This document shows, in pieces, positions 25,492-34,175 of a DNA stretch of 64,000 nucleotides. The stretch's first letter is position 1. Every line of letters begins with the position of its first letter. The position numbers and the translations under genes are program-made. The stretch spans positions 8,494,001-8,558,000 of the forward strand of contig NZ_CP107958.1 of assembly GCF_036075115.1 (NCBI RefSeq), read 5' to 3'. The notes under the pieces are model-generated. The model ran no database searches. It was not told where the DNA came from and was given only the letters and a program-made list of their open reading frames with translations. This DNA is from Streptomyces sp. NBC_00377 (GTDB lineage Bacteria > Actinomycetota > Actinomycetes > Streptomycetales > Streptomycetaceae).

Positions 25492-25604
25492 GGCCCGGGG
25501 CTCCTCGCCGAGGATCGCTGGGGGTGCTTCCCCTTCCATTTCAGCCGCTGCCGGCGCGCCGGGCACCTCGGAGGACCGCGTTTTCTGTCTGCGGGCAAGG
25601 AAAA

Positions 25605-25636
25605 GCCCTGGCTGGACGGGGGAGGCCAGCCAGGGC
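25605..25636 (-). terminator. Perfect 11-bp hairpin with T-run in a 383-base gap
   Basis: GCCCTGGCTGG (25605-25615) pairs perfectly with 25626-25636 across a 10-base loop; on the minus strand TTTT follows directly. The gap 25492-25874 holds no gene I can support. The hairpin could end the transcript of the minus gene stopping at 25875, attenuate the cNMP-binding gene, or end a short RNA started inside the gap. Confidence 0.65.
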
Positions 25637-25736
25637 AGTCACGGGGTGGTGCACGGAGGAGGAGTCACCGTCGACCCCGTCCACCACTATGAATGAACCG
25701 TAAACCATTCGCGGAGATTTTGTGTACCTGTAACCC

Positions 25737-25748
25737 GGTCACGTGACC
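25737..25748. promoter_or_regulatory. 12-base perfect palindrome GGTCACGTGACC
   Basis: A perfect palindrome in the same AT-richer gap (25680-25750), about 130 bases from the nearest start of transcription-ready sequence on either side. Its symmetry suggests a dimeric regulator site; no regulator is identified. Confidence 0.4.
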
Positions 25749-25874
25749 CGTTTCACTTCGGGACGCCGCCGCGACCGTCTCCCGGGCCCTCCCGGTCCTC
25801 ATTCCAGGCCCGGCCCCGTCCGGCTCTGCGGACGCCTCGCGCGAGCGACCCGGTCGTCGCCGGTTCCCGATCGG

Positions 25875-26150
25875 TCAGCGCGGTTCCGCGGACCGGCCGG
25901 GCGTCAGAATCTCGTCCAGCACCCTGAGCACGGCCTCGTAGGCGAGGCCCCGCACGCGGGCGTCCCGCGCGGTCTCCGAGGCCCCTGGATACCCCGGGTC
26001 CTCCGAGTCCGCTGTGCCGCCTGTGCCGCCTCGGTCCGTGCGGGCGAGCTCCGCGCCTCTCGCCCGGCAGGCCAGCAGCTCCTCGTGGGCGCAGGACCGC
26101 GCCCGTTGGATGCGCCGCAGCAGTTCGCCGGAGTCCACCACATCGGTCAT
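25875..26150 (-). CDS. Small hypothetical protein
   Basis: A 91-residue soluble protein, mostly helical by composition: DSGELLRRIQRARSCAHEELLACRARG, a variable acidic/glycine middle, then RGLAYEAVLRVLDEILTPG. I recall similar small Streptomyces proteins without function. There is no clear ribosome-binding site. A GGGTAC (26165-26160, minus strand) ends 9 bases before the ATG, so a near-leaderless SigB-type transcript is possible, but GNNT is not at the right spacing. Confidence 0.7.
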   Translation of the reverse strand: MTDVVDSGELLRRIQRARSCAHEELLACRARGAELARTDRGGTGGTADSEDPGYPGASETARDARVRGLAYEAVLRVLDEILTPGRSAEPR

Positions 26151-26202
26151 CCGGTTCGAGTACCCCGCTTGCGCCGGACGATTGCTTCCGGTCCAGAAGG
26201 TT

Positions 26203-26273
26203 TGGCCGGGGCAGGCCCGGCCAGCCGAAATGGAGACGCCCGCACCGGCCGGCGGCGCAACGCCGCCGGCCGG
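26203..26273. other. Two GC hairpins between divergent genes
   Basis: In the 341-base divergent gap 26151-26491, TGGCCGGG pairs with CCCGGCCA (26203-26210/26216-26223), and a 13-bp stem CCGGCCGGCGGCG (26245-26257) pairs with 26261-26273 around a CAA loop. An 11-base direct repeat GTCGAGGCCAC follows (26281, 26295). Neither neighbouring gene ends here, so these are not ordinary terminators of them. Confidence 0.6.
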
Positions 26274-26491
26274 AAGGGACGTCGAGGCCACGGCGTCGAG
26301 GCCACCGCGGTGGCGCGGTCGGGCCGGGCGGCGAACGCGCCGGGCCCGGTGGACCGGGGCGGGGCTTCGAGGGCCCGACCGTCCGCGCCGCACGCCCGGC
26401 CGGGCGGATCACCGTGCCCGTGAGGCCCGCGCCGGACGCCGCGCAGACGCCGACCACCGACCGATTCGGGAACAGCCAGGGGAGCGAAGGG

Positions 26492-26932
26492 ATGCCGACG
26501 AACGACTCGACCGACCGCAGGGACGCGCCGGACGGACTTTGCGGGCGCTCAGGACGCGAACAGTGCCGGCCGGCGGACGTCCGCAGCGCCGTCCGCCGAG
26601 CCGTGACCGGGCGCCGCGCCGGCACCGGCCCGTACGACGAGGACAGCCTCTCCGACGCCCTGCTCGTGGCCTCGGAACTGACGACCAACGCCATCCTGCA
26701 CGGCGGGGGCGTCACCGGATTCGACGTCGACGTGGACGGGCCGGCGGTGCTCGTCTCGGTCAGCGACCGCAGCGACCGGCTGCCGGTCACCATGGACCCC
26801 GTGGACGACCAGGGGCGTCGGCGCGTCGGCGGTCGTGGCTGGCCGCTCGTCCGCCGCCTGGCACGCGACGTCAGAGTGGCCTGTCTCCCCTCGGGCGGCA
26901 AGCGCATCACCGCCGTCGTCCCCGTGTTCTGA
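26492..26932 (+). CDS. Anti-sigma-type ATP-binding protein (RsbW-like)
   Basis: A 146-residue stand-alone GHKL ATPase of the serine-kinase anti-sigma type. N box: LLVASELTTNAILHGGG; ATP-lid region: RRVGGRGWPLVRRLARDVRV; end: GGKRITAVVPVF. The canonical DxGxG box is weak (VSDRSDRLP). ATG 26492 has AGGGGAG upstream; a GTG at 26414 has no site. It lies 225 bases before a SigB-family sigma gene in the same direction, so it is a candidate anti-sigma factor or regulator. It is paralogous to the gene at 50023. Confidence 0.9.
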   Translation: MPTNDSTDRRDAPDGLCGRSGREQCRPADVRSAVRRAVTGRRAGTGPYDEDSLSDALLVASELTTNAILHGGGVTGFDVDVDGPAVLVSVSDRSDRLPVTMDPVDDQGRRRVGGRGWPLVRRLARDVRVACLPSGGKRITAVVPVF

Positions 26933-27157
26933 GCCGCTTTCTCCGGCCGGTCCTTCGCATCGGCGAAGAACCTCCCAAACGGTTTTGCGACGGACCGAGT
27001 TTGTTCCACCGGAGGCAGGGCAGACGGAGGTTCGTGCTTCGGACCGGAGGCGCGCCGACGGAAGCGGTATGACCGCTCCGAGGTGCCGCACGCGCCCCGG
27101 CAGGCAGGAGCCCTCCGTCGTCAGTCCCTGAAATTCACCGTTCAGGAGCGATACCGC

Positions 27158-27976
27158 ATGCCTACAGACATGTCGACAAGCCGTCCCGCCGCATCCGCCC
27201 CCACCACTGCCCAGCTGCGGCGCACCCATGACGACGCACCCGACACCGCCAGCCGGTTCGCCCGGCTGGTCACCCTCGAGGAGGGCCCCGAGCGGGACGC
27301 CGTACGCGACGAGCTCGTCACCGCCTGGCTCCCCATGGCCCACCGCATCGCCGGACGCTTCCGCGACCGCGGTGAGGCGATCGAGGACCTGCGGCAGGTC
27401 GCAGCCCTCGGGCTGGTCAAGGCCGTCGACCGTTTCGACCCCGAGCGTGGGGCCTTCGAGAGCTATGCCGTGCCCACCATCACCGGAGAGATCAAACGGC
27501 ACTTCCGGGACCGGATGTGGGCCCTGCGCGTGCCCCGCCGGGTGCAGGAACTGCGCAACAAGGTGCGCATCGCCCGCCGCGAGCTCACCCAGAACCCGGG
27601 GGCGGCCGAGCCCTCGGTCACCGACATCGCCACCCACACGGGGCTCACCGAGGACGAGGTGAACGCCGGCCTGGAGGCTCTGGAGAGCTTCAGCACCCTC
27701 TCGCTGGACGCCGAGACCTCGGCGGGCGACGACGGGTACAGCCTCGCCGACACCCTCGGCGACTCCGACACGTCCTTCGACGTCGTGGTCGACCGGGAGT
27801 CCGCCAAGGAAGGGCTGCGCCGCCTGCCCGAACGCGAGCGCGCCATCCTCTACATGCGTTTCTTCGAGGACATGACACAGAGCAGGATCGCCGACCAGCT
27901 GGGGATCTCCCAGATGCACGTCTCCCGGCTCATCAGCCGCAGTTGCGAGCGGGTGCGCCAGCAGGCGCTGCGCTGA
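27158..27976 (+). CDS. RNA polymerase sigma factor, SigB/SigF family
   Basis: A 272-residue sigma factor. Region 2 is HRIAGRFRDRGEAIEDLRQVAALGLVKAVDRFDPERG; region 3 contains VPRRVQELRNKVRIARREL; region 4 is LPERERAILYMRFFEDM with the HTH SRIADQLGISQMHVSRLI. This family recognises GNNT-N14-16-GGGTAY promoters and is controlled by partner switching. ATG 27158 has AGGAG 9 bases upstream. An RsbW-like ATPase gene precedes it and a DUF5133 gene follows after 44 bases. Promoters of its own are not obvious. Confidence 0.95.
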   Translation: MPTDMSTSRPAASAPTTAQLRRTHDDAPDTASRFARLVTLEEGPERDAVRDELVTAWLPMAHRIAGRFRDRGEAIEDLRQVAALGLVKAVDRFDPERGAFESYAVPTITGEIKRHFRDRMWALRVPRRVQELRNKVRIARRELTQNPGAAEPSVTDIATHTGLTEDEVNAGLEALESFSTLSLDAETSAGDDGYSLADTLGDSDTSFDVVVDRESAKEGLRRLPERERAILYMRFFEDMTQSRIADQLGISQMHVSRLISRSCERVRQQALR

Positions 27977-28020
27977 AGGCAAGGACATCCATGCGTTCCG
28001 AACGGAGGAGAAGCAGACCG

Positions 28021-28263
28021 ATGCTGATGCCCCACCCCGCTGTGCTGCGCACACTCGTCGACGAGTACACGGCGCTGATGAAGAACGGATCCGCCGACAA
28101 CCAGGCACAGGCGCGTGACCTCGCCTACACGCTCTGCGTGTCCACCGGCACGCGCGACGTGCGGCACGCCCTGGAGACCGCGCGCCAGTGGCTCGAGGCG
28201 GCCTCGGTCACCGACGCCGCGGTGGCTCCGCCCACCGACAACGAGCCCCACGCATACGCCTGA
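28021..28263 (+). CDS. DUF5133 protein
   Basis: An 80-residue protein of the Streptomyces DUF5133 family: MLMPHPAVLRTLVDEYTALM then DLAYTLCVSTGTRDVRHALETARQWL. No known activity. The ATG at 28021 matches family N-termini; an upstream ATG at 27991 with AAGGA is an alternative that would add ten basic residues. It follows the sigma gene closely, so it is likely cotranscribed. A second family member is at 62141-62440 beside glgE. Confidence 0.85.
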   Translation: MLMPHPAVLRTLVDEYTALMKNGSADNQAQARDLAYTLCVSTGTRDVRHALETARQWLEAASVTDAAVAPPTDNEPHAYA

Positions 28264-28270
28264 CGGACCG

Positions 28271-28311
28271 GGCGGGGTGGGCGTGCCGGATCCCGGCGCG
28301 CCCACCCCGCC
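28271..28311 (+). terminator. Long terminator hairpin after the sigma/DUF5133 unit
   Basis: GGCGGGGTGGGCG (28271-28283) pairs perfectly with 28299-28311, and inside it GCCGG (28285-28289) pairs with 28293-28297 across ATC; only one T-G position interrupts a 19-bp stem. GTTCTTG follows. It begins 7 bases after the DUF5133 stop. Confidence 0.85.
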
Positions 28312-28420
28312 GTTCTTGTGGGCACGAACACGATGCGGGGGCACGCACGCGGCGTGTGTCCGGCGTGAGCGGGGGCATCCGCACCCCGCAGGGATCGGGG
28401 AGTCTCAGGGGAGGACCGGC

Positions 28421-29257
28421 ATGAACACGAGTGCTCTGGCGCGCAACGGCGGTGCCCAGGCGAAACGGACGGCGCGGGGCTCGGTGACGAAGGGCGCCGC
28501 CAAGGCGGGGCTCGCCGCACGAGGCGTGATCTATCTGCTGGTCGGCCTGCTGGCTCTACAGATCGCCTCCGGCGACGGCGGGAAGGAGGCCGACCGCCAG
28601 GGGGCGCTGGCCGAGATATCGGAGAAGCCCTTCGGGGCCGTGCTGCTGTGGGCGCTGGGCGTCGGCCTGGTCGGCATGGCGCTGTGGCGGCTGTCCGAGG
28701 CCGTGTTCGGCGCGGCCGGCGCCGACGGGCGCGGTGCCAAGAAGCGGCTGCAATCGCTCGCCCGGTGCGTCTTCTACTCCTTCGTCGCCTACTCCGTGCT
28801 GGCCTTCGCCGCAGGATCGGGCAGCGGCGGCGGTTCCAGCGACGAGCAGTCCCGGGACGTCACCGCCCGGGTGCTCGACCTCCCCGGCGGCCGGTGGATC
28901 GTGGGCGCGGCGGGCGTGGGGATCGCCGTCGCGGGGCTGTGGATCGGCGCCCGGGCCGTCATGCGGTCGTACCACAAGCACCTGCGGCTCTCGGAGATGT
29001 CGCCGCGTGTGCGGCGCCTGGTGGACGTCACCGGGGTGGGCGGCGGCGCGGCCCGCGGCCTGGTGTTCGCCGCCGCCGGAGCCTTCGCCGTACGGGCCGC
29101 CGTCGAGTACGAGCCGGACAGGGCCAAGGGGCTGGACGACACGCTGCGCTCGTTCGCCGACACGCCCGTGGGCCCCGGCCTGCTGGCCTGCGTGGCCGCG
29201 GGGTTCGTGCTGTTCGGTCTGTTCTCGTTCGCCATGGCCCGCTGGCGCAAGGTCTGA
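28421..29257 (+). CDS. DUF1206 membrane protein
   Basis: A 278-residue membrane protein built from three repeated two-helix units, as in DUF1206. Units start KGAAKAGLAARGVIYLLVGL (~28), KKRLQSLARCVFYSFVAYS (~107) and RRLVDVTGVGGGAARGLVFA (~203), giving six helices; each unit begins with a basic amphipathic stretch. Function is unknown; it is frequent near stress genes in Streptomyces. GGGGAGG precedes the ATG. Confidence 0.92.
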   Translation: MNTSALARNGGAQAKRTARGSVTKGAAKAGLAARGVIYLLVGLLALQIASGDGGKEADRQGALAEISEKPFGAVLLWALGVGLVGMALWRLSEAVFGAAGADGRGAKKRLQSLARCVFYSFVAYSVLAFAAGSGSGGGSSDEQSRDVTARVLDLPGGRWIVGAAGVGIAVAGLWIGARAVMRSYHKHLRLSEMSPRVRRLVDVTGVGGGAARGLVFAAAGAFAVRAAVEYEPDRAKGLDDTLRSFADTPVGPGLLACVAAGFVLFGLFSFAMARWRKV

Positions 29258-29285
29258 CGTCCGGTTGCGGGGGAACACGGAGCAG

Positions 29286-29717
29286 ATGAACGAACCAGAG
29301 TTTTCGCGTGACGGACGGCCCGTGGACATGTACCTCGACCTTCTGCGCGTCCGCATGGACAGCGAGGACTACCAGCTTCTGCTGAAGGTCGTCGCCCCTG
29401 CGCTGCGCGCCCTGGACGAACAGCCACCGGAGAGTCTCGACTTCGCCCTCGACCCGGAGGACACCCAGCACCTGCCCCAACAGATCCGTGACGAGGCCGC
29501 CCTGGTCATCGCCACGGCGGTCACGGGCCGGCTGGACAACCAACTGGTGGAGATCCAGGTCGACGGAACCGGCCCGGTCCGGGTGGTCACCGACGCGGCC
29601 ACCGCGTCGGACCCCGGCCGTCTGGCCGAGATCGCCGGCTGTATCCGGCAGCGTCAGCAGGACACCGAGGAGCTGCGGGGCATCGCTGCGGCGAGCGGCA
29701 TGCCCACGGACTTCTGA
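29286..29717 (+). CDS. Hypothetical protein with duplicated tail sequence after the stop
   Basis: A 143-residue acidic soluble protein without a domain I recognise. It starts MNEPEFSRDGRPVDMYLDLL, has a mixed alpha/beta middle (AALVIATAVTGRLDNQLVEIQ) and ends SGMPTDF. It follows the DUF1206 gene by 28 bases, so probably shares its transcript. Immediately past the TGA, the last codons are repeated in frame three times and end in a second TTC-TGA; see the repeat entry. Start at 29286 has ACGGAG upstream. Confidence 0.8.
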   Translation: MNEPEFSRDGRPVDMYLDLLRVRMDSEDYQLLLKVVAPALRALDEQPPESLDFALDPEDTQHLPQQIRDEAALVIATAVTGRLDNQLVEIQVDGTGPVRVVTDAATASDPGRLAEIAGCIRQRQQDTEELRGIAAASGMPTDF

Positions 29718-29776
29718 GCGTGCATGCCCACGGACTGCATGCCCACGGACTGCATGCCCAGGGACTTCTGAGCGTG
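29698..29776 (+). repeat. In-frame 15-base repeats spanning and following a stop codon
   Basis: GCATGCCCACGGACT occurs at 29698-29712, 29722-29736, 29737-29751 and (one change) 29752-29766. The first and last copies are each followed by TCTGAGCGTG. Read in the gene frame this gives MPTDF-stop-AC-MPTDC-MPTDC-MPRDF-stop, so each unit is a whole number of codons and the second stop is at 29769-29771. Confidence 0.9.
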
Positions 29777-29787
29777 GACCGGCGCCC

Positions 29788-32040
29788 TCACTTCGGCGGC
29801 GCCACCGGCGCCCCGAGCGGCCGGGCCAGACCGACCACCGCCTCGTCGAGGCGCTGGAGGTGCCGCAGCACCCGGTCGGTCACCCGGCCGTAGCGCGGCG
29901 TCCCCGCTCCGCCGGGCGTCAGCAGCGCGGCGATGCTCGGCCCCGTCAGCACCTCGGCGGTGCTCCGCTCGTCCGCGACGCGCGCGGCGATCGCCCCGAT
30001 GTTGTGCCGGATGCGCTGCCCGGCCCGCCGCAGCCGCGGATCCGCCGTGATCGAGCGCTGGGTGGGAAGCAGCTCGGCCGTGGCCGCGAGCGCCCGCGCG
30101 TGATAGGCGCAGGTCTCGAGCAGCGCGACGACATAGCGCGCCGTGTCCCGCCGGGTCCGCAACGGCGTCACCGGATGCGTCAGGGGCTGCGTGGCGGCCC
30201 GCAGATCGGCCAGCGCCTGGTCCAGCTCACGGGCCAGGTCCAGCAGATCGGCCGGAGGGCCGCCGCTGAGCTGTTCCACGGCGGCCCCGCTGACATCGGT
30301 CAGCCGGTCCAGCACCGTCGTCAGCAGCTCGTTCGTACGCCGGTCCGTGTGCACCGGGAGCACCAGCGCCGCCGCCACGATGCCGCAGGCCGCCCCCAGC
30401 GCCGTCTCCTCCACCCGCAGCACCAGCACCGACAGGCTGTAGGTGTGCAGCAGCGTGTACAGCACACCCAGCGCGGCCGTCACGAAGAACGACATCAGCG
30501 TGTAGGACAGCGGCGCCGTGTAGAACATCGCGAACACGCACAGCAGCACCACGGCGAACGCCGTCCACGTGTGGTGCCCGACCAGCCCCGCCAGCACGAT
30601 GCCCGCGACCACACCGAGCACCGTGCCCAGCAGCCGGCGATAGCCCTTGACCAGGATCTCCCCGGTGGAGGCGGTGTTGATGAAGACGATCCAGCAGGTC
30701 AGCACGGCCCAGTACCAGTGGTGCGAGGACAGGAGCTCGCCCCCGGCGATGGCCAGCGACGAGCCGACGGCGACCTGTACGGCGGCCCGGGTGGTCGGCC
30801 GCCGCAGGCCCGTGTCCTTCGCGGGCGCGGCGGAGTCGTCGTCCTCACCGCCCCCGTCCCCGCCGATCGCGGCGTCCTCGGCGTCCAGTTCCTCGCGGGA
30901 GCGGGCGGTCTCGGGGCTGTCGTCGGAGTCGTCCTGCGGTCCGTCCAGCGCGAGCCGCAGCCCCAGTACGGCGCGCGCCGTCTCACCGACGCCCCGGAAG
31001 ACGTCCCGCACGGCCGGCGAGGCCGGCGGCAGGTTCTCCTCGTCGCGGTACCCGAGCAGCCGGTTGCGTACCTGAGCGGTGGCCGTGCCCTCGGCGACGG
31101 GGAGCCGGACCAGCATCCGCAGCGCCCCCAGATCACGGCGCAGGACGTCGAGGGCCTCGTCGCGCACGGGGAGATGGCCGCCGTCCGGCAGCGGCGCGCC
31201 CGGCAGGTGCAGGGTGAGCGTGTCGGCCCGCTCGGCGCTGCGGGCCGTCAGCAGGAGCAGCCCGAGCCGTTCGGCGGCGATCTCGGCGTCGGCGATCCGG
31301 CGCTGCACCAGCCGGGCCGTCGCCTCGTCCCGGGTGCCCTCGTCCAGCCTGCCCTGGATCATCATGGCCGTGTCGTGCAGCCGGGCGGTGCCCTCGCGCA
31401 CCTGGGCCAGTGTTCTGCCGACGTCGTCAGGACCGGCGTCGAGCAGGTCGAGCTGGGCGTCGATCAACTGGGCGAGCCGGGCCCGGAAGGCCTCGCGCAG
31501 CCGCTGGAGGATGCCGGTCGGCGTCTGCGGCACCAGCAGGAAGCGCGCCACCGCGCTGCATACGAAGCCGACGGCGAGCGACCCGTAGTACCCGGGCAGG
31601 GTCGATCCGGTGACCCCGACGAACAGGGACAGGAAGTAGACCTGGAAGCCGATCAGCCCGAGCGCCGTGCCCCGGTCGCCGAACCGGCGCCCGTAGACGG
31701 CGCAGAAGATCAGGGCGACGAAGAAGACGTCACCGGCCAGCACCCGGGAACTGAGCAGCGCCGCCAGCGCCATCGAGGCGAACGCGACCGGCAGGCCCAG
31801 CGCCAGCGTGACGGCCTGGCGGTCGCGCTGCTTCTCCCGGATCGCGAACGTGGCGACCATCGCGGCGATGGCCCCGGCCACCAGATGCGAGACGTCCGCG
31901 CCCAGCAGGGAGAGCACGGCCAGCGTCAGGGCGATCGCGCCGACCGTCCGCAGCCCGGACGCGAGCCGCAGCAGCCCGGGGTCGGACGCCGCGATCCGAT
32001 CCCGCCACCGTGCACCGAAGGACCGTGCAGCCGCCCTCAC
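29788..32040 (-). CDS. FUSC-family membrane protein
   Basis: A 750-residue protein of the FUSC (fusaric-acid-resistance/aromatic-acid exporter-like) superfamily. Two bundles of about six helices each, at ~10-180 and ~385-530, flank a cytoplasmic helical region (~190-370) with an acidic run of Asp/Glu/Ser near 340. Motifs such as GAIAAMVATFAI and YWAVLTCWIVFI are typical. Likely an efflux component. GTG 32040 follows the NDH gene by 29 bases, suggesting one operon. Confidence 0.9.
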   Translation of the reverse strand: MRAAARSFGARWRDRIAASDPGLLRLASGLRTVGAIALTLAVLSLLGADVSHLVAGAIAAMVATFAIREKQRDRQAVTLALGLPVAFASMALAALLSSRVLAGDVFFVALIFCAVYGRRFGDRGTALGLIGFQVYFLSLFVGVTGSTLPGYYGSLAVGFVCSAVARFLLVPQTPTGILQRLREAFRARLAQLIDAQLDLLDAGPDDVGRTLAQVREGTARLHDTAMMIQGRLDEGTRDEATARLVQRRIADAEIAAERLGLLLLTARSAERADTLTLHLPGAPLPDGGHLPVRDEALDVLRRDLGALRMLVRLPVAEGTATAQVRNRLLGYRDEENLPPASPAVRDVFRGVGETARAVLGLRLALDGPQDDSDDSPETARSREELDAEDAAIGGDGGGEDDDSAAPAKDTGLRRPTTRAAVQVAVGSSLAIAGGELLSSHHWYWAVLTCWIVFINTASTGEILVKGYRRLLGTVLGVVAGIVLAGLVGHHTWTAFAVVLLCVFAMFYTAPLSYTLMSFFVTAALGVLYTLLHTYSLSVLVLRVEETALGAACGIVAAALVLPVHTDRRTNELLTTVLDRLTDVSGAAVEQLSGGPPADLLDLARELDQALADLRAATQPLTHPVTPLRTRRDTARYVVALLETCAYHARALAATAELLPTQRSITADPRLRRAGQRIRHNIGAIAARVADERSTAEVLTGPSIAALLTPGGAGTPRYGRVTDRVLRHLQRLDEAVVGLARPLGAPVAPPK

Positions 32041-32069
32041 GCCACCGTGCTCTCTCCTGCCGTCCGGAC

Positions 32070-33446
32070 TCAGGCGCTCTGCGACCCGGTCCCCTCGATC
32101 TGCGCCCGCACCTGCTCGGGCGTCAGATAGCTGTCCGTGTACTCGAAGTCCTTCAGCTTCGCAGCCCGCCGCGCCTGGAAGCCGGTGCGCACGAAATCGT
32201 CGCCCGCGATCGCGTTGAGCGTCCAGTTCGTCAGGACCCGGGCCTTGGCCACGCCCGTGCGCAGCGCCGACCAGTGGTAGCCGCGGGCCACGACCTGCGC
32301 GGGCAGCCCGCGCAACTCGATGCCGAGCGGCTTGGAGACGGCGTCGGTGCCGCCGAGGTCGACGACCAGACCGAGGTCCTTGTGCACGTACGGCCGCATC
32401 GCCCGGCCCCGCAGCGTCGCGATGACGTTGTCGGCGACGACCTTGCCCTGGCGCATGGCGTGCTGCGCGGTCGGCGGGCAGATCGCGCCCTCCTCGCCCT
32501 TGGCCTCGTCGGGCACCGCGGCGGCGTCGCCGAGCGCGAACACCCCGTCGTTGCCGGGCAGGTTCATCTCGGCACTGACGGCGAGCCGTCCGCGGACCGT
32601 CTCCGCACCGAGCGTCGCGATCAGCGGGCTGGCCACGACTCCCGCCGTCCAGATGAGGGTCCGGGTCGGGATCACCCGCCCGTCGGTGAAGGTGACCTCC
32701 TCCGGGCCCGCCTTGGCGATGGACACACCGAGCGAGATGTCGACGCCCCGCTTGCGCAGCACCTCCTGGGCGCTGCGGCCGAGCTTGTCGCCGAGTTCCG
32801 GCATCAGCTTCGGCGCGATGTCGATCAGATGCCACTTGATCAGGCTCGGATCCAGGTTCGGATAGCGCTTGACCGCGTTGTGGGTGAGCAGCTGGAGGCA
32901 GGCCGCGGTCTCGGTGCCGGCGTAGCCGCCGCCGACGACGACGAACTGGAGCCGCGAGGTGCGCTCGGCGGGGTTCCGGCTGGCGTCGGCCAGGTCGAGC
33001 TGGCTGATGACGTGGTCGCGGATGTAGGCGGCCTCGGCGAGGGTCTTCATCCCGAAGGCGTGCTCGGTCAGCCCCGGGATGTCGAAGGTGCGGGTGACGC
33101 TGCCGGGAGCCAGCACGATGTAGTCGTAGGGCTCGTTGACGATCTCGTCGGTGATGGTGCGGATGACGCAGACCTTCGACTTGAGGTCCACGCCGATGGC
33201 GCCGCCCGGGATGATCCGGGTGCGGTACTTCTTGCTGCGGCGCAGCGATACGGCGATCGACTGGGGCGTCAGCACCCCGGAGGCGACCTGTGGCAGCAGC
33301 GGCAGATAGAGCTGGTAGGCGAAAGGCGTCACCAGAGTGACGTCGGCCTCCGCGGCGGAGAGTTCGCGTTCCAGACGCCGAACGCACTCCACCCCCGCGA
33401 AGCCCGCGCCCACCACCAGGATCCTGGGTCGTGTCACGATGTCCAT
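32070..33446 (-). CDS. Type II NADH dehydrogenase-like flavoprotein
   Basis: A 458-residue NAD(P)/FAD-dependent oxidoreductase of the NDH-II type. FAD site: RILVVGAGFAGVECVRRL; NADH site: FVVVGGGYAGTETAACL near 170; second FAD contact FALGDAAAVP near 305, then PTAQHAMRQGKVVADNV. These non-pumping enzymes pass electrons from NADH to quinone at the membrane. The C-terminus is polar, so membrane contact would be peripheral. ATG 33446 has AAAGGG next to it. Confidence 0.92.
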   Translation of the reverse strand: MDIVTRPRILVVGAGFAGVECVRRLERELSAAEADVTLVTPFAYQLYLPLLPQVASGVLTPQSIAVSLRRSKKYRTRIIPGGAIGVDLKSKVCVIRTITDEIVNEPYDYIVLAPGSVTRTFDIPGLTEHAFGMKTLAEAAYIRDHVISQLDLADASRNPAERTSRLQFVVVGGGYAGTETAACLQLLTHNAVKRYPNLDPSLIKWHLIDIAPKLMPELGDKLGRSAQEVLRKRGVDISLGVSIAKAGPEEVTFTDGRVIPTRTLIWTAGVVASPLIATLGAETVRGRLAVSAEMNLPGNDGVFALGDAAAVPDEAKGEEGAICPPTAQHAMRQGKVVADNVIATLRGRAMRPYVHKDLGLVVDLGGTDAVSKPLGIELRGLPAQVVARGYHWSALRTGVAKARVLTNWTLNAIAGDDFVRTGFQARRAAKLKDFEYTDSYLTPEQVRAQIEGTGSQSA

Positions 33447-33679
33447 CCCTTTCTGCGGCTCCAGGCGGTCTGCCCCGACGTCGTGCGCGTGCCCGCCCGC
33501 GGGCGCCTTGCACCTCATCGATACCACCGCGCCCGGACTGGTTCCGCCAGCCGTGCGAGGCATGCAGACGAACGTTTCTCCTGAGGTGACCGTCGTACCC
33601 CCCGAAGGGCCTGTGTACGCCCGTCACCTTCGGGTAGGCCGTCGTACATGACAATTGCGGAGGCCGGAGGATAGTGACG

Positions 33680-34168
33680 GTGGGGTGCGCGGACGGCTCC
33701 GGCGAAAGCCGGGGGGAGAGTCGTCGGACACAGGCCCGGCAGGTCGCCGAGGCGGTGGAGAGCCTGGTGGCCTGCTGGCTCATGGCGGCGGAGGAGAGCA
33801 GACCCCGGCTGCCCGCCCGTCAGCTGCACGCCCTGCGGACGGTCCGGCTGCGCCCGGAACTCAATCTGACGGCCCTGGCCGAGCAGCTGGGCGTCGGGCT
33901 CCCCACGGCGAGCCGCCTGTGCGACCGCCTCGAGGCGGCCGGGCTGCTGGAGCGGACCGTGCAGCCCCGCAACCGGCGCGAGGTGCAGCTCGTGGTGACC
34001 ACCTACGGCCAGCGTCTCCTCACCGACGTCGCCGAGCGCCGCGTACGCCGTCTGGCGACCGTGTTCGAGGCCATGACCCCGGCCCAGCGCACCGCGTTGC
34101 AGCACGGGCTGTCCGGATTCCACGAGGCGCACACCGCGGCCGGCCGGCCCGAGGAGACGGAGGGCTGA
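33680..34168 (+). CDS. MarR-family transcriptional regulator (first of two paralogs)
   Basis: A 162-residue MarR-like winged-helix protein: RQLHALRTVRLRPELNLTALAEQLGVGLPTASRLCDRLEAAG is the DNA-binding part in pieces, followed by the wing NRREVQLVVTTYG. GTG 33680 is favoured (GGAGG 9 bases upstream) over the GTG at 33674. It converges on the RsbU-like gene with 7 bases between stops. A close paralog is at 40156, at the other end of the same rsb-type operon; both share SRLCDRL and a QRTAL-x2-GL tail. Confidence 0.9.
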   Translation: MGCADGSGESRGESRRTQARQVAEAVESLVACWLMAAEESRPRLPARQLHALRTVRLRPELNLTALAEQLGVGLPTASRLCDRLEAAGLLERTVQPRNRREVQLVVTTYGQRLLTDVAERRVRRLATVFEAMTPAQRTALQHGLSGFHEAHTAAGRPEETEG

Positions 34169-34175
34169 ACCGTCC

